In this document: positions 50,165 through 62,700 of the stretch, piece after piece
Layout of the letters: the number at the start of each line of letters is the position of its first letter
How positions within the stretch are numbered: position 1 is the first letter of the stretch
Origin: Apostichopus japonicus
Taxonomy: Eukaryota > Echinodermata > Holothuroidea > Aspidochirotida > Stichopodidae
Direction: 5' to 3'
Length of the DNA stretch: 64,000 nt
NCBI RefSeq assembly: GCF_037975245.1
Contig: NC_092568.1
Coordinates: 36,485,001 to 36,549,000 of the forward strand
The notes under the pieces: generated by a model
Told to the model about the DNA's origin: nothing
The model's input: only the letters and a program-made list of their open reading frames with translations
Databases searched by the model: none
Translations under genes and position numbers: made by a program

Positions 50165-50290
50165 TTGAATCTCCAGGGCAACTGGTATTTCCGTCCACCG
50201 ACCCGTGGAAAGACTTTTCCATCGAGGGGCCCACGCATTCCTTCTAGTGAGTAAATGTCGGGACGGGAAGCAAAAATAGAAAAGAGCAAG
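50165..50290 (-). other. GC-balanced block beside the exon, short open frame
   Basis: A minus-strand frame of about 50 codons is open here (contains PDIYSLEGMRGPLDGKVFP) and ends in a stop before the Meis exon. It has no good acceptor/donor pair in Meis phase and matches no family I know. It is more likely a conserved or chance non-coding block than an exon. Confidence 0.25.
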
Positions 50291-52511
50291 CCACTTTAAT
50301 ACACAGACTACCTCTTGAGTAATATCAAGCTAAGATGCTTTACTCTCCTTGCAGGAGTATATCTTTCAGATGGACCCCAAAAAATTAAAAATTTCTTCCC
50401 AAAGAAATCCAAAAGTCTTATAAAGCTGGCTGACGTAAGTCCCTTATATGAAAGACGTATTCCAAATGTGTTAATCACAAACAGACAAACATTTTCACAG
50501 GATACGTAGATATGTATTTTGGGTCCGATGTGTGCCTGGACAATGATACACATTGTATCTATTACAAGACTCTTTGTGAGGGTAGAATACAAGTTTGTAC
50601 ACGGCTCAATGCGTGTAAGTATTGTTGGATTGACTTTTTAGACAAGATTTTCTCCTCCTCGGCAAGTTTGTATGATGACAATTTCCTTTTTTAAGCTGGA
50701 CTCATCCATGGGAGAGACTCTGGGAAACTAGTTTTACCAGGTTTTTTTGGGGGGCCAAATAGATAATGAAAATATTGAGGTATGACTTTGTTCATGAGAA
50801 ACAAAGCAAATGTAACTATAGAAACAACATGATTGATTATCAAATTAAGGAATAAGAGTGAAGATGAAGGGATTGAGGTGAGGGATGGATGGGAGGGGGG
50901 CATTAAATTGTGAGTATACATCTGATTCTTGAGAAGAGAGTTCAAGGCCTGTGTCATCCACAAAGGGGCTGGGGGGTGGGTGGGTGGGTGATCAGGGAAT
51001 TCTGTAACATTCAGTCTAGGAAGAACTATACCAATCTTCAGGGCCCTGGATACACTTCAACAAAGGTCCATGCCTTTACCTAAATCCGTCTGGGTGGGGG
51101 GGGGGTGGGATTAAGATATTGGGCCCCTTTATCGAGCTTCAATATCCTCTTCACCTCTTCACTCTTCAAGGCAAATCCAACTTTTTGTAAGAGCATCTTC
51201 CCACAAACTCCCACCTCCTCCCTCCCCCATTCCCGTCTAGGATTATTTTTCCCCCAGTGGCACCATCAATTCCCTATCGAAAATCTGGTATTCAGAGTAA
51301 ATCTGAGGCAAAGTTTGCTTAAATATTGTTTCCTTAGCTCACAAAGAAAACAACTTAGACAAGGAACAGAGTAAAAGTGTGTATTGAGTTATCGAGTACA
51401 TGTCCTCAGAACGTCCTGAGTATACACACTATGACTTGTGATATCTTCTGTACACATAATTCGCTTAGTTCACAGACTATGAATTTAATTACAGATTTTC
51501 TAGTTTATACTGTCCTCCCAAACATACTTTTCCGGCCCTGAAACATATCAATTTTGTTTTACCAAACATACAGTTTTTGAGTTCCCACATGACATAGTTT
51601 TGTGTTACAAAACATAGTTCCACTATAACATGTCTTACTGTCAACTTAATTGCTAAAATCTGAAAAATCTTGATTTTTTAGATAGTTGTTAGCTATTAAG
51701 CCAGTCTCTGAGAATGGCCCAAAACATTGCTGCGATGCCTTTAGACACCCCCCAGCAGGGAACCCCCGTAAGAATAGCGCCAGAAATAATCTCGGAGAGG
51801 CCCAGGGCTAAAGAGCCCATTACTTCTCAAAATAAAGTCCAAGATATGGTATTTATGAGGCAGTGCTAAGGTTTTTGGTCAGAAACAAGCTCACACAGCT
51901 GGGGATCTGGTAAATGGTTCATTTTATCAAAGAGACTCTGGTAGTTTTTTTCACTTTTCAGGGCTGTTTTTTGTTGTAATCGGATCATACCGTTTAGGGT
52001 CACAGGATTTTTGCAGATTCTTCAGATTTTGGTGGAAGAGAAAGGCGAAAAAAAAAAAGAGAGAAAATAATAGGGAGAAGGCAGAGCTCAGGTAAATTAT
52101 GATCTCCGACCAACAAACATAGTTTTAGGTGTCTTGTGGTAGCCCCGAGGCGATCGGAAAATGAAAGGTGGTGCCAGTAGTGTTAACCTAGAGAAGGATA
52201 AGGATCAGAGGTCATAGAAAGATCTACAGAGCCCCAAGGCTAAACTTGAACTTAAAGCTGATCATCTGTTTGGTCCTCAAAGCTAATTTACTGATGGAAT
52301 TTGCAAACAAGTTGCCCAAAGCAAAGGTTTTCATGCAAGGATTTTGGGTTTCCAGAATAATGTACAATGATAAATTGATCATAATGTTTGCCTTTGACTG
52401 GAATGGAAACTGTTGTAACAGTATAATCACTGAAGTACAATCTTAAATTGACAGCTTGTAGAACAAAGATAATATAGATAAGCCAGATCCAACATTTTTG
52501 GTGTCCTTACA

Positions 52512-52551
52512 CCCTTCCCTCCCCTCCCCTCCCCTCCCCTCCCCTCCCCCC
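52512..52551. repeat. (CCCCT)n microsatellite
   Basis: About seven CCCCT units; G-rich on the opposite strand. Confidence 0.93.
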
Positions 52552-53225
52552 AACAATCAACATTTTCTAACATATCGACACCAAAGCTAAACATTTTTAT
52601 AGTCTTTAAACCCCCCCCCCCTCCACCCCAGCTGGTCTTATCTTTTTTCTTCTTCTTACTGTTATTAACATAACAAGAAAAGGAGAAGGCTTATATTTGA
52701 CAGTAAATTACTCATGGAAATATAGCATATCAAGGTTAATTCACATTTTGATATATAAAGTTTCAACTCTGACCTACTCAACTACTCTAAAACACAAGGT
52801 CCCCCCTATTCAATACAAGTTAGGGCAATAATCCTATGAGAAATGCCAAGTCAAGCTTGGTAGCGTCTCGAAACCCCTCTGTTCCGGCTGATTGTCTAAA
52901 GGAACATATTGTGAAATGGGAGATTGGAAAAAGGAAAAAAGCTACCGTAATTAATATTGTGGGCACCAAATGGCCCTTGTCAAAACCTAGACATTGAATC
53001 CGAGTGGGGGATTGTCAAATTTACTTGATCAGATCGTGTCTCCAGTCTGCATTCGGCTGTCCCTGTGGAAGATTCGTTAGAGCAGGCTGCCAGATGGAAT
53101 ATCGCAAATATAATCTCACTTCTGAATGTTACCCCGATGGCCCCCAACCCAAATTCAAAAGGTTTTTTTCTCAGTATTTTTTTCCTTGTTTTTGGAAGAA
53201 TTTTCATTTGCTATTTGACTTTTTC

Positions 53226-53248
53226 TTCTCTCTCTCTCTCTCTCTCTT
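53226..53248. repeat. (TC)n microsatellite
   Basis: About eleven TC units. Confidence 0.93.
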
Positions 53249-54707
53249 TTCTTTTTCCTACTGAATGCAAGTAGGCCTGTCGACTCAGAAAGTTACGGCA
53301 GAATAAAGGAAAAACAAGGGTGGACAGAATAATCTGATCCGAGAAGGCATTAGCCTTGTCTTCCAGTTTGATATTAGAGTGATGGCTTGCGATATCAATT
53401 CAAGTCCCCAGAGTGACATGAAGTGAATTTACTGTTTCAAAAATTCATTATTTAACAAAAACCCAATTTGTTCAGAAAATTGTTTAACACTCAAAAAACT
53501 TCAGGTCGATGCATTGCACCCGACCTAGGTCGATGCAAAAATAAGAAAACAATAAAAAGAAGAAAAAAAGAAAGCACTTTGGAAAAAGAAAAGAAACGAC
53601 CAATATTTATACTGAATTTATCAGCGATCGAATTATCACTAATTGTTAATTTTTCCTTTATATTTTATTCTCTTTTCTTTTGTTCTTTCTTTCGTTTTAT
53701 TTTCTGTTTTGGTAATGAAAAGGTTTAAATATTGTTGCTTTTTTATGCACTTGACTGACAATGATATTTACCCAACTTTTCATGACTTGTTTATGTTGTT
53801 AGTGTTTGCTGGCAGTACAAATACAAGTATTTCCCTCCCCCCTCTCTACCGGCAAACCTCGAAATCCATTGACGTTGAGCCAGCCAAAAGCCTGACAATG
53901 TAAAGCATGTAACAGTTCTTATTCCCTGACCTCTACTGCAACTAATACCAGCCAATGAGCTTCTGAATTTAAGAATGACACAAAGTCTGAAATTCTGGAA
54001 GATGGATTTATTTTTGTTTTGTTTGTTTGTTTCATTGTTTTATACTTGTCTACTAGTGAACTTTATCCTAAGCTGTAATACAAGGTTGTAAATATTTGAC
54101 CTGTACAATTGACCTCAAGTGACCTTTCACCTCCTGCCACTGTTAGCTTCAGGATGCTACCATTTTGTTTAATAGTGTCATGTGACATGTCATAGTGTTG
54201 CTGGGAGATAACACCTTGTTAATTGCCCTGTTTTTACAAGGTATACCATAACAACATGTTGCAAATGAAACCGATGCCAATGATAGGTCATTACTTACAA
54301 AATGTCTTGATATTGGAATTAAGCATTGTTAACCCTGTCTGAAACGCTGAATCACAGAAAAAAACAAACGTTGCAATAAAATAAAGAAAACCCCGTCAAG
54401 AATTCAAGCAGTCACGTTCAGACTGTTCTCATTCAATTCTTCAGCTATGAGTTTGCTGTTTATATATCTCCCATATGAAATCAAATATTTGTAAGTTGTT
54501 TGGGAAGCTTCTTCTTAAAATAACCCCTTACTTATAATTATAAGCCTTATGATGACTACACATTCAGTTTGCTTCTCTATTAAACAACCCATGCCAAAGA
54601 CTACCACCAGACAGTTTGTGAATCTTAGAACCATCTGCAACCCATCATTTTTACCCACAGACCAGGTACCCAAGAAAAAACTGAACGGCTATTAAAAACA
54701 AAAAACA

Positions 54708-54775
54708 TTAAAGGTGCATAAAATTGGTCAATTTACCCACCACTTTGTTGATTTTAAATATTTATGCACCTTTAA
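54708..54775. repeat. TTAA-bounded hairpin, 15-bp arms
   Basis: TTAAAGGTGCATAAA (54708-54722) and its exact complement TTTATGCACCTTTAA (54761-54775) surround a 38-bp AT-rich centre. The outer TTAA on each arm would fit a tiny TTAA-target MITE, but a 60-bp element is unusually small and the arms share no sequence with the element at 9853-10656. Confidence 0.7.
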
Positions 54776-56744
54776 AAAAATTTAAAAAAAGTACTTTTGT
54801 TTCAAACAAACTTGAAACTTTCATCATGCAAAAAATACATTGTAACTTATAAATATGTAAAATATTTTCATTTGGCCTTGTTGCTGTCAGACACACACAT
54901 CATGCATATTACAGTCTAGTGTATTGTATACACAGGGTATAAACACTTTCAAGTTTCATATGTCAATCATACCACTTAGATCCATCTTACATTTCTGAAC
55001 GAGAAATTCTTACTCTAGCGTTCAGGAAATGTTTCAAGCTACTCAAGTGCAATACCTTAAAGGGGAACGCAAGAACACTACTGTTGAAAAAGAGGTGCAG
55101 CACATGTAGTATATCTCTCACAATGACTATTGTCTGCGCCATATCGAACCGATACAAAATAAATCCACTCTTTCCCCCCAAACCGCTTCCCCCTCCATCC
55201 CTCCCTCCCACCCACCCTGTCACCTATCAAGATGAATAAGTTCGCATCAGGTCTTCGAATACATTTTCTTAAATTTCCTCCATCTGTACATTAGAGTTGT
55301 CATACTCATATTTCTAACAAGCATTTATCACTTTTATTACACACACCATTTGACTTTTCACTTTAATTCATTTCATCTCAAATGTCCCGTAAATCTCCAA
55401 AACACACTTACCTAAAGTGCATTCGCAGCTCCACATTTAGTTTTATATTTTTTTCTTTTTTTTAAAAATTTTCTATTCTTCCCTTACGGCCTGGCGACGT
55501 ACATACATATTCTGAGATTTGAAGCAGCAATCTTAATAAATTAATCGTCCACCAACAAACAGCTTTACATCTCTCACACTCCTCTCCCCCCCCCCCCCTT
55601 TCAAAGAAAAAAAAATCAAATTTCAATATTAATCATGGTATCATCAACTCATTTCTTGACTGACTGGATTACTCTCCACTGGACACGTACCGTCGAACTT
55701 GCAAACACACACAATAGACGGTTTGACGACACAGCTTAATTAAGCGATCATGACAACCAGGTTATATCAAATACTTCTCTGGCTGCCATTATCAAATTTG
55801 AAAGCTTTTATCACAGACCCCCACCCTTTATTCCCTAAGAAGGCTCTTTTTTCCCCTTCTTCTTCTTCTTGTTCTTCTCTCTTTTTCTTTATAACGAGCT
55901 TTAATCAATGGCAAGGAATTTGGCTGACTGCTGGTATCACCTTGCTAGCCATCTACGACAACACTGTTACACATCGTATAAGTTCTTTTAACCGAGTACC
56001 ATCAATCTTGGAATAAGCAGAGCTCCGCAGAGACCAGAATCCGCCTTCTATCCTGTCAACAGTTATACCTCCGATTTGTTTGATGAAGGCCTCTTAACCT
56101 ACTTACTCTACAAGCCAAGAAGAGTGAGAGAGAGAGAATGGCTCATACATACTCAGTCAAACTTACACACACAAATCAAAGGCATTTGCACCACCCCCCC
56201 CCCCCTCGATATGGGGTTTACACCATCCAACACATGTGAATGACTTTCTTATTACAACTTTGGGTCGATCTTGCCACTATTACTTTGCTTTCGTTTTTAT
56301 TTTGTTTTTTTTCTCTGTCTACCGAAATTCTATAAAGGGTAATTTCTTATTTCTTCCTTTTTTGATCGGTTTCTAAATTTATGGCTCATAAACTACCTCA
56401 TGACATTATTAGGGGGTCATGAAAACTGGGTGCTAAACCTAGTAAGAAAAGACCTGATTTCTAAGTTTTAAATGGAAATGAAATGGCTGTTTTCATTTAA
56501 AAAGAAAAAAGTGACTGCAACTCATGACTGACAAGTTCAGAAGGGGCTAGATCCCTTTGGGATATGTTTAAAGTTATTACAGTTTGGGTTTTTTTTTTCG
56601 TGTGTGTTTTGTTTGTTTTTGCATTCCTTTTTCTTTTTTATTTTGTTCTTCAGAAGTCTCAACAGAAATTTTTTGCAAACAATTGGAATAAAAGAACAAA
56701 TGCACTCTAATAGAAATGGTGTAAATGTTACCACCATGTGAAGT

Positions 56745-57145
56745 ACTGTATTGGGACAATGTGTAAAGAAAGAGAGTAACTACACAAATGAGTGTATTGA
56801 GACAATGGTTAAAAGGTGTAGCGGGACAACCAACAATTAAATTAGCGGGGACAATGAGAAAATAGTGTAGTGGGACAACGAACGATTAATTTAGCAGGGA
56901 CAATGAGTTATTAGTGTAGTGGGGCAATAAGTAAATAGTGCAGTCGGACAACGAGTACATAGTGGTGGGACAATAGGCTACATAGTGAAGTGGGACTTAT
57001 GTAGTGGGGCGAACAACAAGTAAATAAATTTAGTGTCGTGGGGCAACAAACAAATAGCATGGTAGAGACAATGAGAAATAATTATAGTATGACGATGAAT
57101 AAAATAGCGTATATATGTGGCCCAATGAGTAAAAAGTGCACACAT
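56745..57145. repeat. degenerate minisatellite around GTGGGACAA
   Basis: Roughly fourteen diverged units of 24-32 bp built on TAGTGTAGTGGGACAACGAG, with substitutions in every copy. Clear tandem character but no exact period; probably an old array. Confidence 0.75.
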
Positions 57146-57620
57146 GTAGTACAATGGCATGACACCTTAAATTATATAATGGGACAGTGTATTTGAGGTC
57201 AATGGGTAAAAACAGAATGCTGAAATGGTCATTGAAGAATTTTAGATAAAGAGCCAAATTATCAGATATTACCTGACCAACATCTGACCTACTTGTCGAT
57301 TTGACTTTTTCTTTTCCTAATTGTCTTTTATTCCTGTGTCACTATTAATTTTGACAAAGACAACTCTGCAAACAGCTTAAACACCCTGCTTAAAAGTCAC
57401 ATGGGAAAACAAATTTTTTACTTGCAAATTAATCAAATGGATAATGGGTCAGAAGGCCTAATGGTTTTAACGAGTGATACAACATTGATTTCAAGTGGAG
57501 CAACTTTTTGATAACTTTTCCACATAAAGTGATTGTGTTGTCGGTATGATGGATAACATTTGACTGGAAGACCAAACTTTAAAAAAACTCGCGGATCTAG
57601 TTCCTCACGAGATAATTTCA

Positions 57621-57648
57621 TTATATATATATCTATATATATATATAT
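57621..57648. repeat. (TA)n microsatellite
   Basis: About fourteen units, one interrupted by C. Confidence 0.93.
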
Positions 57649-58216
57649 TTTTTGTTGTACAACTTTTGTTGCTTTTCACTCATCACAAATATATAAATTT
57701 CACCAAAATCAACCCAAATTTTCACAACTGCTCAACAAGCAATTGTGACCATTGTCAAGGATGGAAACATGCCAAAAATGTAATATTGGTGAAAATATGA
57801 GAATGAATGTATGAGACCCCGGGGGACAGGGGAACCAGGAAAGGCAAGGGCATTGGAGAGGAAGCTTTGTAAATGGGATATCATCTGGGACTGCACAGCA
57901 GATGAAAAACTGCCTCTGCTTATAAAGTAACATCTATAGTCCCATTGGCATTAGATGGAGATTGTCTCTCCCTTTAAAACTTTTCTTTCACAGATGAAAA
58001 ATTAGAATGTAGTAGCAGCAAATGGCAGAATTATACTTTGCAGCTTAGATCCATCAATAATTAATCAAACTTTTGCATAATTGTATTTTACCTGCAACGA
58101 ACCTTCAAGTTTAAAGGGATTCTGTTCCCAAGTAAAAAAAAATTATAAAACCATTTTGCTCTCTCTATCTCTCATATGATTACAAAGATCACATTTAATT
58201 CATTCAAATGAATTCA

Positions 58217-58258
58217 TTCATCTAATGGTAACAGTTATTCATCTAATGGTAACAGTTA
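58217..58258. repeat. perfect 21-bp tandem duplication
   Basis: Two identical units side by side (58217-58237, 58238-58258), each containing TTCATCTAATGGTAACAG. The identity indicates a recent duplication. Confidence 0.95.
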
Positions 58259-59243
58259 AGCATAGTACCCATTTAAAAAAAAAATTATTTAATTTAATTT
58301 TAAAATATTTAATTTTTATTTTTTTTATTAAATTTTAATTTAAAATTTAAACAAGTTTTTCTTATTTTCCTCTTTTATTTCTTATATTTTTATCCTTGAT
58401 CATTACAACCCCCCCCCCCCACAAATTTCTCCCAAATGTTCATTTCTTCTACAAAAATTCTACAGTGTATGATTCCACTATCTTAAGCAAATGTTTCCAC
58501 AAATCACCAGAGATCTAACAACATGAAAATGCTGGCTACAATTCCTCAGCAAAATTATTCTTTGATATTTCCTTTCATTGTATTTATTTTATTTACTACT
58601 TAAAACTCCCACATCTCCTCCCACCACCCCCCTCCCCGTCCATACCTTTTTTCTCAGCGTGAGTCAATCAAACAAGTCTCTTTAATGTACAGTGACATCA
58701 CATCTGAGGCAAAGATTCTTTTCCTAGGCCTCTCTTTGATCGAATTTTGAATGATTTAAGACAAAAGTTTCTGTCGGCAGCAAGAGAAGTATAGGTGTAA
58801 AGGATAGAGGTGCTGTGCTCCATTAGCAATACAGTGCTAGGCCTACTTGATGAAGGAATTGTCAGGAGGGATGAACTTAAAAAGGATTTATTGATAAAAT
58901 GAAAAAGTAACGTGTCACTCAGATTACTGTAGTCGGAGGGGGGGGTGGGGGGGTTCATTTACACATTACCTTCTTTCTCTATTTCAACAAATATATTAAC
59001 AATTTTGCATACTCCTTCATGTAATATTAACAGACAAGATCCCTTGAGAGGGTACTATGTGAATTGGTGAGGGTGAGGCTGAAGTAAAGGTTTGATCTTA
59101 TAATCTTGTTATGGCTATTTAAATCTTGTATTATTATTTAATTCTTATGCAGATCTTAAAGACAGTGCAATGAAATGAAAATGCAGAAAGGTATGTACAT
59201 AATTAATGGATTTGGTATATATCTGAAGACATGGTAGATGTTT

Positions 59244-59251
<8 letters not shown>

Positions 59252-59294
<43 letters not shown>
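59252..59294. repeat. (TA)n microsatellite
   Basis: About twenty TA units after a short ACACACATACA stretch. Confidence 0.96.
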
Positions 59295-59297
<3 letters not shown>

Positions 59298-59469
59298 ACA
59301 TGGCCCCATATACAGTTACAGGAAACAAATGATCTTAATAAACCAAGTTGACTACATGGTAATATGTTTATCCACACAAGACCTCGTACACAATATTTAG
59401 CTGCACCAGTTACATGTTGTGTTCCAATCATAATCTAGTAAATGTAGTTGGCTATATATGTTAATATTA

Positions 59470-59780
59470 TTTCACACATCAACTAAAACCAAACAGTGGC
59501 TCAGGCTGTAGGCATGGTATATGTTACAGATATCTACATGTTATATGTTTCACACATCAACTAACCAAACAGTGGCTCAGGCTGTAGACATGGTATATGT
59601 TACAGATATCACACATCACACATGATCTTAGAGACGGTAGCCCGCTATATGTTATGTGTTTCACACATCAACTAACCAAACAGTGGCTCAGGCTGTAGAC
59701 ATGGTATATGTTACAGATATCGCACATCACACATGATCTTATAGACAATAGCCCACTATATGTTTCACATATCAATGGTA
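59470..59780. repeat. tandem repeat, units of 78, 111 and 104 bp plus a partial copy
   Basis: Units start at TTTCACACATCAACTA: 59470, 59548, 59659 and a partial at 59763. All full units share CCAAACAGTGGCTCAGGCTG and ATGGTATATGTTACAGATAT. The second and third also share ACATCACACATGATCTTA and GCCC.CTATATG. The first unit lacks that last third, so the array grew by unequal duplication of variant units. Confidence 0.93.
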
Positions 59781-62700
59781 TTGCTTAAAAGACAGTCCAA
59801 ACCCCATAATTTTTGTTAATTCACTGATAAAAAAATACCCATGAAAACATCAGCATACCGCATAATGAAGTCAAATATTTCTTTACAGTCACAGCAAAGA
59901 AACTAGAATGCACAAAAATGAGGCACTGAACATTAAAAAAAAGAGCGGGTAAATAAACATAAAATAACTCAAAAATTGCTGAAGAAATGTAGTAAATTAG
60001 ACACCTAGACTGAATTGAACAACTCTCAAAGATGTAAAAATAGAAAAGAGAAAAAAAAACAACATACAGCAACCTCTTTACAATCCTCCCTAGGATTGAA
60101 CCCTATCCACCAGGCCTGGTGATATGCCGTTTTATCAATATCATAATTGTCAATTATAGATGAACAGTTTGCAAAAGAGTGGACCCATGTACCTTGCAGC
60201 AGGCTTCTCTTAATTGACTCCAGAACTAATATTTCTCCTGTAGAGTTTCGTTTCACAGGACAGAATTCCAAATGAAGCAAGTGTGCCCTTGGCAAACGAC
60301 TTGGGGATGGGGGGAAACGAAATAAGCATATAGTGAAAAAAAAAATAGTAAGAAGAAAAACTTGAAGGAGATAAAAGAGAGAGAGGGAGAAAGAACTAGA
60401 AGGGGAGAAATAAAAAAAAAGGAGGGAAAAAATAAGACGAAAAAAAAAAAAATAAAAAAATCAAATTTGGGATGTTTTCTTTATTCATACACTAATGCAC
60501 CTGTTCAGGTGATGGCTAGGTGTATGGAATAAAGACTCTCGGAGAAGAGAAGAGGATAGCGAGGAGATGGAGTTACTAAACTTTGCATCTCATCAATAGA
60601 GATTTTCGTATGTTTGTTTTGTTTTTTGGGCTCTGCAAAACTATCAGCAACACTAAGGAGAACATTTTTTTTGTCAATTTAACACCTTTTGATTAATTTA
60701 TTACAAACTAGCTTTGACTGATCAGTCCCTGACTTTTTGAGAAAACATTAAAACTGCTAAAACATTTCTTTCACACCGTATTTCAAACAAAAAAGATTTT
60801 ATGAGTACAACGACTCCTGTAAGGTTTCATATTCTACAATTGCAAAATCTCCATGAAAAGGCAAAGTAATAGGAGTGGGGGCAGGGGGAGGTGGGGGTGG
60901 GAGAGTGGGGATGGGAGGGTGGGGGGATGGATGCTTTAACTCATAAAAGACAAAAACTAAATGAGCTCTAATTCTTTCTAAAACGGCAACTTTGAAGCAA
61001 GAAACAATTTCTCTCATTCCCCTAATTTTTTTTTATATTTTTTTTGTCATTGACTTGGAGACTGTCAAGTTTAAACACAGCCTCTTGGCTTTAACATCAA
61101 TCACCTTGTTTTTCTGGTTTGCTAACTTTTTGAGTTCCAAAATGCTTCAGAGAGCTTGAGGAGAGATGTATACGGACAACGGAAAACATTGTTTTTTTGG
61201 TGGGAATTTATTCAACGAGCCGGTTCAAATGTTTTTTGGTGAAGGGATCAGAACCCATTCGATGACAATCGAGGAGTGCCCTTAATTACGAGGATCAATC
61301 CGTATACTTCGGCTGCAAAGGTGTGTTGAGTACCTCGTAAATATTCATGAGCCGGGACGCAAGCAGGCGAAAGGTGCCTTCTCGATATGCCTAAGTGACT
61401 GGTACTTGTAAAAACTTGATGGCTTTGACATGATTGCTGATGGTAAGAGGGTCGGGAACACCTCGAGTGTGAATACATCCAAGATTGATGAGTTTTTTAT
61501 TTATTTCTTTTATGGAGGGGGGGTGGCGGGTTAAAGTCAGTGCCCTTTGCCTCCCAAATAGGTCAATGGATCTAACAGGTGGTTCAAGACAATAGAAAGA
61601 AACAAAAAACAATCAAACAATAAATTACAATACCAAAAATGAGAATCTTTGTGAATGAAGTGAAACGAACAAACCTGTCTTACGTTGTCATAACGGGAGA
61701 GAAATCAGTCTAAAGGACCATCGTGAGTACCGGGAGTAGGGATGGGATATGCAGAGGAGTGAATCTATGTAGAGGTACCTGAGACTCCCTTTGAACCCCC
61801 ACCCCCCAACCTCCCCCCTCCCATCCCACTGTTGCTACAGTACTAAATCCTGTGCAGGATTTATTCAAATTTAGTAGGTCTTGCAAAAGATTCTTTGAAT
61901 CCCAGCAGCCCATTTGAAACTGCTTTTGAATAGGTATGATTGCCCAACAGCTATGGATGTGTATTAATTGAACAAAATGCAAAAAAACAAGAGAAAAAAC
62001 AGAGAAAGGAGAAGAGAACCATTGGTATATCTTTTGGAGGATACTAAATTAAAGAAGGAATTCTAAGAGGATACTAAGTCGACACCTGAAAACGCTTTAC
62101 TCAATTAGTAGATAGTGATGCGAATTATTTCAAAAAGTATAGGTTAAAGTTTATAAAGTAATATTTAGCATACACCGAAGCAAACTTCAAGCATTCCATG
62201 CCATGCAGATTCCAATAAGAAATTCCGATATCCCAAAATCCAACATCATTGCTTCTCCGACCCGGCCCCCCCCTCCCCCACCTTATCCCCAAGAAGGTGA
62301 TGTTACAGCATGTGAATTTAACTGACCAGACAGACATATTTGAAAAGGGCCGGAACGGGCATTAATACGTATTCCATATCCGAACAGACCGACAGGCCCA
62401 GAAGACAAGAAGAGAAACATGGAAAAAAAAGAAAAAAAGAAGACTTCATCCACGTTTTTGTTGAGGGTTGAACAATCGGCCAATGAACCGCGTAGAATAA
62501 CAACATGAAACATTGCAAAACAGAATCTGATGATCCATACCCCTTGTCCGTATTAATATGCCATACAAACATTGCGAGAAGGCTACCTTAACTTCCTGAA
62601 GATGGTTATGACTGTGCCGTGAGTCAGCTCAGGACGTCTATACGCTAATCGGAGGAAACTCCAACCCTTTGCACTTGTCAAACCAAGTTTCCTGCATTGT

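Noticed and set aside
53004-53264. 86-codon plus-strand frame with several Cys (YLIRSCLQSAFGCPCGRF)
   Set aside because: An overlapping minus-strand frame is equally open, no domain is recognisable, and the 3' half is poly-T/TC; more likely a complex non-coding block.
58661-58672. GTCAATCA as a second PBX-MEIS site
   Set aside because: It lacks the full TGACAG half-site and lies in ordinary AT-rich DNA; partial matches like this are frequent by chance.
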